DNA from: DATAFF01 sp036265615
Lineage (GTDB): Bacteria > Pseudomonadota > Alphaproteobacteria > Rhizobiales > Aestuariivirgaceae
Assembly (NCBI GenBank): GCA_036265615.1
Contig: DATAOT010000038.1
Span: 32,431 to 96,430 of the forward strand
Length of the DNA stretch: 64,000 nucleotides
Reading direction: 5' to 3'
Made by a program: the position numbers and the translations under genes. Below, piece after piece: positions 59,308-64,000 of the stretch. Every line of letters begins with the position of its first letter. Positions within the stretch are counted from its first letter, which is position 1. Under the pieces are notes generated by a model. That model was not told the origin of the DNA. It ran no database searches and saw only the letters and a list, made by a program, of their open reading frames with translations.

Positions 59308-60924
59308 CTATTTGCCATCCTTGGCATAGATGTAGTCGTAGTTCACCGGGATGTGGATCGGATCGGTGAACAGGGCAGGGTCGCCGCCGAGCCGCGCCGA
59401 GTGGTAGGTGAAACGCTTCTCGTTGAAGACCGGCGCCCACGGCGCCTCCTTCAGCACGTCATCGAAGATGCCCTGCCAGGCGGCGATGCGCGCCTCGGCC
59501 TGGTCGGACTTGACCATCGCATCGGCTTTGGCAGCCCTGGCATCGAAATCCTTGTTGCAATATTTCGCCCAGTTCCAGCCGCCCTCGACGACGCCGGCGC
59601 AGCCGAGGATGCCGTAATAGAAGTTGGCCGGATCGGGAAAATCGGCGATCCACGCCATGCCGCCCGACCATACCAGCGGCGCCTTGCCCGAGCCGCCGGC
59701 GGCGATGACCTCGGCCTGCGCCAGCGAGCGGATCTCGGCCTTGATGCCGATCGCGGCGAGATCCTGCTGGATCGCCTGGGCGATGCGCGGGTTGGGGTCG
59801 ACGTTCATGGCATAGAGCTCGGTCGAGATGTTTTCCGCACCGGCCTCCTTGAGCAGCTTCTTGGCGCCTTCGGGATCGAAGGAATAGCCCTTGTTCTGGC
59901 GGTTGTAGCCTGGCATGGCCGGCGGCAGCGGCTGGGTTGCCGTCACCCCGCGATTGTTGATGAGCCGGACGATGCGGTCCTTGTTGATGGCCATGTTGAC
60001 GGCCTGGCGCACCTTGAGATTGTCGAAGGGCGGCTGCGTCACATTCATGGTGACATAGCCGGTGTGGAGCTGATCGCCGATGGCGATCAGATCCTTGTTG
60101 GCCGGGTCGGCCATGATCTGGGCAAACTGGGCCGGCGGAATGCCGTCGCCGACAATGTCGACCTCGCCCTTGCCGAGTCTCAGAACCGCAACCGTCGGGT
60201 CCTGACCGAATTCGAAGGTGAGCTTGTCGAGATAGGGAACGCCGGCGCGGTGGTAGTCCTGGTTGCGCTCCAGCACGATGTGCTGGCCTGGCACCCACTC
60301 GACGAATTTGAATGCTCCGGTGCCGACCGGCTTCTTGCCCCAGTCGGCGCCTGCCTTCTCCACTTCCTCCTTCGGCACCACAAACCCGAAATTGATCGCC
60401 ATCAGATGCAGGAAGGTGGCGTCGGGCCGGGTCAGGGTGAAGACCACAGTCTTGTCGTCGGGCGTGGCGATGCCGGACATTTCCTTCGCCTTGCCGGTGC
60501 TCAGCTCGTCATGGCCCTTGATCATGCTGAAATAGCCGGCGCCCGGGCTTTGGGTGGCGGGATTGACGGCGCGCTCGAGAGAGTACTTCACGTCCGCGGC
60601 GGTGACCGGGCGGCCATTGTGGAATTTGAGGCCGTCGCGCAGTTTGAACGTATAGGTCAAGCCATCGTCGGAAACGGTGTATTCCTTGGCGAGGTCGGGC
60701 TCGAGCTCGGTGGTCCCGGGCTTGTAGTCCATGAGCCCGTCGAAGATCGACTTGATCACCGACCAGTTCTGCCAGTCATAACCGACCTGCGGATCGAGGG
60801 TGGTGAGATCGTTGTTGAAGGTCACCACTGCCGCACCGCCTTGCTTGGGGGTCTCGCCGGAGGCCAGAGGCGCGAACATGGTGGCGGAAACGACGGCCAT
60901 GGCGGCCACGAACAGCCGTTTCAT
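59308..60924 (-). CDS. ABC transporter substrate-binding protein (family 5)
   Basis: Periplasmic binding protein of the dipeptide/oligopeptide type, 538 residues. A signal peptide (MKRLFVAAMAVVSATMFAPL) precedes the lobe-I sequence. The family 5 hallmark is YTFKLRDGLKFHNGRPVTAADVKYSLERAV. Further typical segments are PVGTGAFKFVEW, VRQAVNMAINKDRIV, and the C-terminal PWAPVFNEKRF. The solute could be a peptide or a small amide-containing compound. Confidence 0.93.
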   Translation of the reverse strand: MKRLFVAAMAVVSATMFAPLASGETPKQGGAAVVTFNNDLTTLDPQVGYDWQNWSVIKSIFDGLMDYKPGTTELEPDLAKEYTVSDDGLTYTFKLRDGLKFHNGRPVTAADVKYSLERAVNPATQSPGAGYFSMIKGHDELSTGKAKEMSGIATPDDKTVVFTLTRPDATFLHLMAINFGFVVPKEEVEKAGADWGKKPVGTGAFKFVEWVPGQHIVLERNQDYHRAGVPYLDKLTFEFGQDPTVAVLRLGKGEVDIVGDGIPPAQFAQIMADPANKDLIAIGDQLHTGYVTMNVTQPPFDNLKVRQAVNMAINKDRIVRLINNRGVTATQPLPPAMPGYNRQNKGYSFDPEGAKKLLKEAGAENISTELYAMNVDPNPRIAQAIQQDLAAIGIKAEIRSLAQAEVIAAGGSGKAPLVWSGGMAWIADFPDPANFYYGILGCAGVVEGGWNWAKYCNKDFDARAAKADAMVKSDQAEARIAAWQGIFDDVLKEAPWAPVFNEKRFTYHSARLGGDPALFTDPIHIPVNYDYIYAKDGK

Positions 60925-60969
60925 TTGGAACTCTCCCTGTCGTTCTTCTTCTAAGATTTCTGCCCTATA

Positions 60970-61890
60970 TCAACGCAATCGGATGCGCGGGTCAATCAGC
61001 GGTGCGATCAGGTCTGCCAGGAAATTCCCGAGCACGATGAAGACGGCGGCGACCGTGGTGACGCCCATGATGATCGGAATGTCGAGGGACTGGATCGCCT
61101 GCCACATCAGCTGACCGATGCCCGGCCAGCCGAACACGTTCTCGACCACCACGACACCGGACATGAAGATGCCGATGTCGAGGCCGATCATGGCGATGAT
61201 CGGCAGCGCCGCGTTGCGCAGGCCATGAACGAGCAGGACGCGGCCTTCGGCCATGCCTTTGGCGCGGGCGGTGCGGATATAGTCCTGGCGCAGCACCTCG
61301 ATCATGGAGGAGCGCATCATCCGCGAATACCAACCGCCGCCGGCCATTCCCAGCGTCAATGCCGGCAGCACCAGGTTGCTCAACGACCCGTAGCCGCTCA
61401 GCGGGAACCAGCTCAGGAGATAGGCGAAGACGTAGAGCAGGGTGAGGCCGACCACGAATTGCGGGGTCGAGACGGTGACGAAGGACAGCGTCATCGCCAC
61501 CTTGTCGGCGCTGCCGCCGCGGCGGCTTGCGGCGTAGATCCCGGCGGGGATGCCGATCATCAGCTCGGCCAGGATGGCGCCGAGCATCAGCAGCAGGGTG
61601 GGAGGAAGGCGGGACGCGATCAGGTCGCCGACATCGCTCTTGCGGGCGTAGGACTTGCCGAAATCGCCGACGGCGAGGCGTCCGACATAGGCGGCATACT
61701 GCACCGGCAGGGGCCGGTCGAGTCCGAGCTGGTGGCGGATCTGCTCGCGGGTCTGGGCGGTGGCATTGCGCCCGGCCAGCATGGCCACCGGATCGGCGGG
61801 GATCATGAAGGTGAGGGCGAAGGTGACCATGGTCACCCCGATCAGGATCATGACGGATGCGACCAGCCGTCTGGCGATATAGCCGATCAT
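60970..61890 (-). CDS. Peptide ABC transporter permease (DppB-like)
   Basis: Integral membrane subunit of 306 residues with six helices. It has the N-terminal arginine-rich IARRLVASVMILIGVTMV, the GKSYARKSDVGDLI loop, and the EAA-like QDYIRTARAKGMAEGRVLLVHGLRNAALP coupling segment. ATG 61890 overlaps the dppC stop (ATGA). The longer frame covering 62820 translates parts of dppC in another frame. Confidence 0.93.
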   Translation of the reverse strand: MIGYIARRLVASVMILIGVTMVTFALTFMIPADPVAMLAGRNATAQTREQIRHQLGLDRPLPVQYAAYVGRLAVGDFGKSYARKSDVGDLIASRLPPTLLLMLGAILAELMIGIPAGIYAASRRGGSADKVAMTLSFVTVSTPQFVVGLTLLYVFAYLLSWFPLSGYGSLSNLVLPALTLGMAGGGWYSRMMRSSMIEVLRQDYIRTARAKGMAEGRVLLVHGLRNAALPIIAMIGLDIGIFMSGVVVVENVFGWPGIGQLMWQAIQSLDIPIIMGVTTVAAVFIVLGNFLADLIAPLIDPRIRLR

Positions 61891-62741
61891 CCGCTGCGGT
61901 CCCGCTGGGTCGGGTCGAGGGCATCGCGCAGGCCGTCGCCGACGAGGTTGAAGGAAAGGGCGAGGATCAGTATGGCCGCACCCGGGATGAAGACGAGCCA
62001 GGGGGCGCTCAGGAAATAGGACTGGCTCTCGAAGATCATCATGCCCCAGGCGGGCGTGGGCGGCTGGACGCCGCGGCCGAGGAAGGACAGCATGGCCTCG
62101 AGCAGCACGGTGGTGGCGATGCCGAGCGTCGCGTAGACGGTGATGGTCGGCACGAGATGCGGCAGGAGATGGCGGATGAGGATGCGCAGCGGACCGGCGC
62201 CGAGGGCGCGGGCCGCCTCGATATAGTCGCGCTCGGAAAGACCCACCGTCTCGCTGTAAATGACGCGGGCGATCTGGACCCAGTTCACCAGAGCAATGAC
62301 GACGATGATGATGGCCAGGCCCGGCTTGAGGATGGCGGCAAGCGCGATGGCGAGAAGAAGCGGAGGGAACGCCATCATGAGATCGGTGAGGCGCATGATC
62401 GCCGCGCCGGCGGTTCCCCTGAGGTAGCCCGCGGTAACACCCAGAAAACTGCCGATAATCACCGCGATGCCATTGGCGAGGATGCCGATCAGCAGCGAAG
62501 TGCGGGCGCCGTAAAGCAGTCGCGAGAACTGGTCGCGGCCATTGGTATCGGTGCCGAACCAGAAGCGCTCGCCCGGCGGCAGCGGCGAGCCCTCCAACGT
62601 CAGGCCGTCGAAGAACTGCTGGTTGGGATCGTAGGGAGCGATCGCCGGGGCGAACAGTCCGAGCACCAGCAGCAACAGAATCGTGGCGAGGCCGATCACC
62701 GCGAGCCGGTCGCGGCGGAAGCGGTTCCAGAAATCCTGCAT
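61887..62741 (-). CDS. Peptide ABC transporter permease (DppC-like)
   Basis: The first gene of the operon, 284 residues from ATG 62741; an earlier in-frame ATG at 62789 is possible. Six helices. The N-terminal FWNRFRRDRLAVIGLATIL, FGTDTNGRDQFSRLLYGAR, and the coupling loop SERDYIEAARALGAGPLRILIRHLLP are all typical of DppC. The six genes dppC-dppB-SBP-acetamidase-dppD-dppF are tightly spaced and read leftward. Confidence 0.93.
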   Translation of the reverse strand: MQDFWNRFRRDRLAVIGLATILLLLVLGLFAPAIAPYDPNQQFFDGLTLEGSPLPPGERFWFGTDTNGRDQFSRLLYGARTSLLIGILANGIAVIIGSFLGVTAGYLRGTAGAAIMRLTDLMMAFPPLLLAIALAAILKPGLAIIIVVIALVNWVQIARVIYSETVGLSERDYIEAARALGAGPLRILIRHLLPHLVPTITVYATLGIATTVLLEAMLSFLGRGVQPPTPAWGMMIFESQSYFLSAPWLVFIPGAAILILALSFNLVGDGLRDALDPTQRDRSG

Positions 62742-63449
62742 CCCGAGTTGCCCATCCGTGATGACCTGCAATACGATTGAAAAGAGCACCTGAAGGGCCC
62801 ATTAAGCAATCCACGGGCATCAGAAGGTGCGTGATGGGGGACCATAGGGTGCATTATGGCGGATTATCCGTCAGTCAGCAAAAAATGCCGGAAAACTGCG
62901 CTTTTCTTAGAAGTCGGCGACCCATTTGGTCAGGCTTTGGTCAGGCAACTTCATGGTCTTGCGCGATGCCAAGCCATTGGGCCGCCCCGTGTGCCGTCAG
63001 CGATCCAAGAAATGCCGGACGATGTGAAGGATGATCTCGGCGATGAAAATGAGATCCCCGATCAGCTTCCAGTTGTTTGGCAGGCGCATCGATAGATTCC
63101 CTCATTTGAGGAAAATCAAATCGATGCCCAAAGAACTAATGAGCGCGCGTCCGGTGCCCGTCAACCCCCTGGCCCATGGCTTTTGGGAGGGTTTTTAGGG
63201 CGTTGAGGAGTTGCGATATTATCTTGTGACAACAGTGGATAACCTGGTCAAAGGACGTGACAAGCGGATGGCCCTGTGGTCGCCGCCAGTGACGCACCGT
63301 TCGTGGCAATTCAGACGATCGTGAACCGCTTAGTTCTGATGTGATTTTTTGCCTAAAACCGATGGGATTATTTTCGTAACTAATTGTGCGTGCGACTGCC
63401 CCCGCCGGTCCAATTTTGCCAGCCCCTCGTCCTTGAAGGCGTATACCGG
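62742..63449. other. Gene-poor stretch, less GC-rich than surroundings
   Basis: About 700 bases upstream of the ABC operon and downstream of the NepR-like gene. It holds one possible 30-residue peptide gene at 62997-63089 and little else. CCTCA/TGAGG (CCTCATTTGAGG) forms a small palindrome just upstream of that peptide. The part from 63100 to 63440 has runs of T and A (GATTTTTT, GATTATTTTCG) and one near-DnaA box AGTGGATAA at 63234. No full-length gene or RNA is recognised. Confidence 0.45.
62997..63089 (-). CDS. Possible 30-residue single-helix membrane peptide
   Basis: ATG 63089 with GAGGG about nine bases upstream, TGA ending at 62997. The peptide MRLPNNWKLIGDLIFIAEII followed by LHIVRHFLDR carries one amphipathic or membrane-spanning helix. 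Such tiny hydrophobic proteins include type I toxins and transporter modulators. No homologue is known to me. Confidence 0.4.
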   Translation of the reverse strand: MRLPNNWKLIGDLIFIAEIILHIVRHFLDR

Positions 63450-63599
63450 TCAGTTCACAACTCGGCTGCCGTCCAGTGCGGTCAGCAATTGGATGACGCG
63501 ATCAGGGTACGGTTGCGTGTCCTCGTCATAAAGGGCGCGAAGCTTACCGCCGATCAGTCTTGTGGTAGAGAACGGGCGCGTTGGTTTGACGGCTTCCAT
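63450..63599 (-). CDS. NepR-like anti-sigma factor (small)
   Basis: A 49-residue protein whose core IGGKLRALYDEDTQPYPDRV and following IQLLTALDG resemble the NepR anti-sigma helix pattern (IGxxLRxxYDE...PDRxxxLL). NepR inhibits EcfG, the sigma factor of the alphaproteobacterial general stress response, until phosphorylated PhyR removes it. ATG 63599 has AGGA seven bases upstream. ATG 63638 and GTG 63656 are upstream alternatives. No ecfG or phyR lies beside it, so it is an orphan paralogue or partner. The match is by motif memory and needs a profile search. Confidence 0.5.
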   Translation of the reverse strand: MEAVKPTRPFSTTRLIGGKLRALYDEDTQPYPDRVIQLLTALDGSRVVN

Positions 63600-63676
63600 G
63601 AAGGCTTCCTGCGCAATCGCAGATATATCCTGAACCATAGCGCGGGCGCCGTTCACCGGGGTGGTCCTGCCGCAAT

Positions 63677-63701
63677 AACACCAACCACGTTTCCGAGTTC
63701 C
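63677..63701 (-). promoter_or_regulatory. EcfG-like promoter before the NepR-like gene
   Basis: GGAAC (63697-63701) and TGTT (63677-63680) on the minus strand are separated by 16 bases. This is close to the general stress consensus GGAAC-N16/17-CGTT, with one base off in the -10. It would start transcription just before the GTG/ATG candidates of the NepR-like gene. Confidence 0.4.
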
Positions 63702-63810
63702 GCATGGAAAATCTGGTTGTCCAGGCGGACGCTTGCCATGTCCCCGCCACCGTTAGTGGCAAGGCTCGCTAAGTCGGCTCACTGATTCGGATCCTATGAG
63801 GGGCCGCTGC

Positions 63811-63919
63811 CAAGGACCGCCGTGGGATTGACGTTCCCTTCCGGTGGTCCTTGTGCGTAGCTCCGGAAGTAAGTGCAGGGACGCGGGTACTCAGGTACGC
63901 ATTACTCACACGTCCCTGC
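63811..63919. other. Two strong adjacent inverted repeats
   Basis: Repeat 1 is CAAGGACCGCC (63811-63821) against GGTGGTCCTTG (63843-63853), ten of eleven positions. Repeat 2 is a perfect GCAGGGACG (63875-63883) against CGTCCCTGC (63911-63919), with an inner GTAC/GTAC pair in its loop. No T tract follows on either side. Together they could be a structured RNA or a site for DNA binding. Confidence 0.5.
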
Positions 63920-64000
63920 CGTCAGTCATCCGCCCCGATATTTCGTTTGACTGGCAGGTAACTGTGCGGCCCAAATTTTGGCAAATGTGCGCCCGCTGTG

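Noticed and set aside
60970..62820. 616-codon frame fused over two permease genes
   Set aside because: Only its downstream half encodes a permease (from 61890). The rest is dppC read in a wrong frame.
63544..63762. 72-codon frame overlapping the NepR-like gene
   Set aside because: It shares the strand but in another frame. Its product has no recognisable pattern, while the NepR-like frame does.

Overview
The window is high-GC DNA from an alphaproteobacterium, most likely of the Rhizobiales/Hyphomicrobiales. The evidence is a rhizobial-type choline-sulfatase, CobN/CobO-type aerobic cobalamin genes, a NepR-like anti-sigma fragment, a Tat-exported beta-carbonic anhydrase, Omp25/31-like barrels, and interspersed ATGGCCGG palindromes of a kind common in Bradyrhizobium-like genomes. 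Genus and species cannot be fixed from the sequence. No rRNA, tRNA, CRISPR array, insertion sequence or prophage is visible. The layout looks chromosomal.

Layout. 0-5.2 kb: partial folE, a NifU-like protein, choline-sulfatase betC, an SBP56 (methanethiol oxidase family) gene translationally coupled to a multi-pass membrane protein, and yidD. 5.2-11 kb: an outer-membrane barrel, a heptamer repeat array, thrS, a Kef-type antiporter, and a periplasmic protein with three internal repeats. 11.4-16.2 kb: a frameshifted Tat-type beta-carbonic anhydrase, a cupredoxin, a nitroreductase / HAD phosphatase / flavin reductase run, then a CitE-like lyase with a MaoC hydratase. 16.2-20.3 kb: an intergenic region with two exact DnaA boxes, a receiver-only protein, an MFS permease, a DUF2336 protein and nadK. 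20.4-36 kb: a cobalamin district (DUF1636 protein, cobU/P, cobD, cobQ, cobB, cobA, cbiD, cobK, cobO, cobN, cobW), interrupted by a VapBC-like toxin-antitoxin pair and an ABC exporter. 36-45 kb: a Rieske oxygenase behind a TetR-type operator, then a bacterial alpha-2-macroglobulin fused by a 4-bp overlap to pbpC. 45-56 kb: a second barrel, an ABC exporter, a GH13 glucosidase, an unknown 145-aa protein, an AI-2E-family permease with a large cytosolic tail, a PilZ protein, a methyltransferase, a sensor kinase and a Crp/Fnr regulator. 56.4-62.7 kb: a six-gene peptide/amide ABC operon containing an acetamidase/formamidase. 62.7-64 kb: a less GC-rich gene-poor end with a NepR-like mini-gene, a 30-codon membrane peptide ORF and strong inverted repeats.

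How the genes work together. The cobalamin genes cover precorrin-2 formation (CobA), ring contraction-stage C1 methylation by CbiD, CobK reduction, a,c-diamide formation (CobB), cobalt insertion (CobN, with CobW as metallochaperone), adenosylation (CobO), amidation (CobQ) and nucleotide-loop assembly (CobD, CobU/P). CobS/CobT and most ring methylases are outside the window. Alpha-2-macroglobulin plus PBP1C forms a periplasmic defence and cell-wall repair pair. The dpp-like operon imports a peptide or amide substrate for its own hydrolase.

The most unusual non-coding features are two arrays of a GGCARTA heptamer that fold into long hairpins (one ends in a T tract and resembles a terminator), a five-copy family of paired palindromes found mostly at gene 3' ends, a G6-run frameshift in the carbonic anhydrase signal peptide, and regulatory palindromes before the VapBC-like pair and the Rieske oxygenase.
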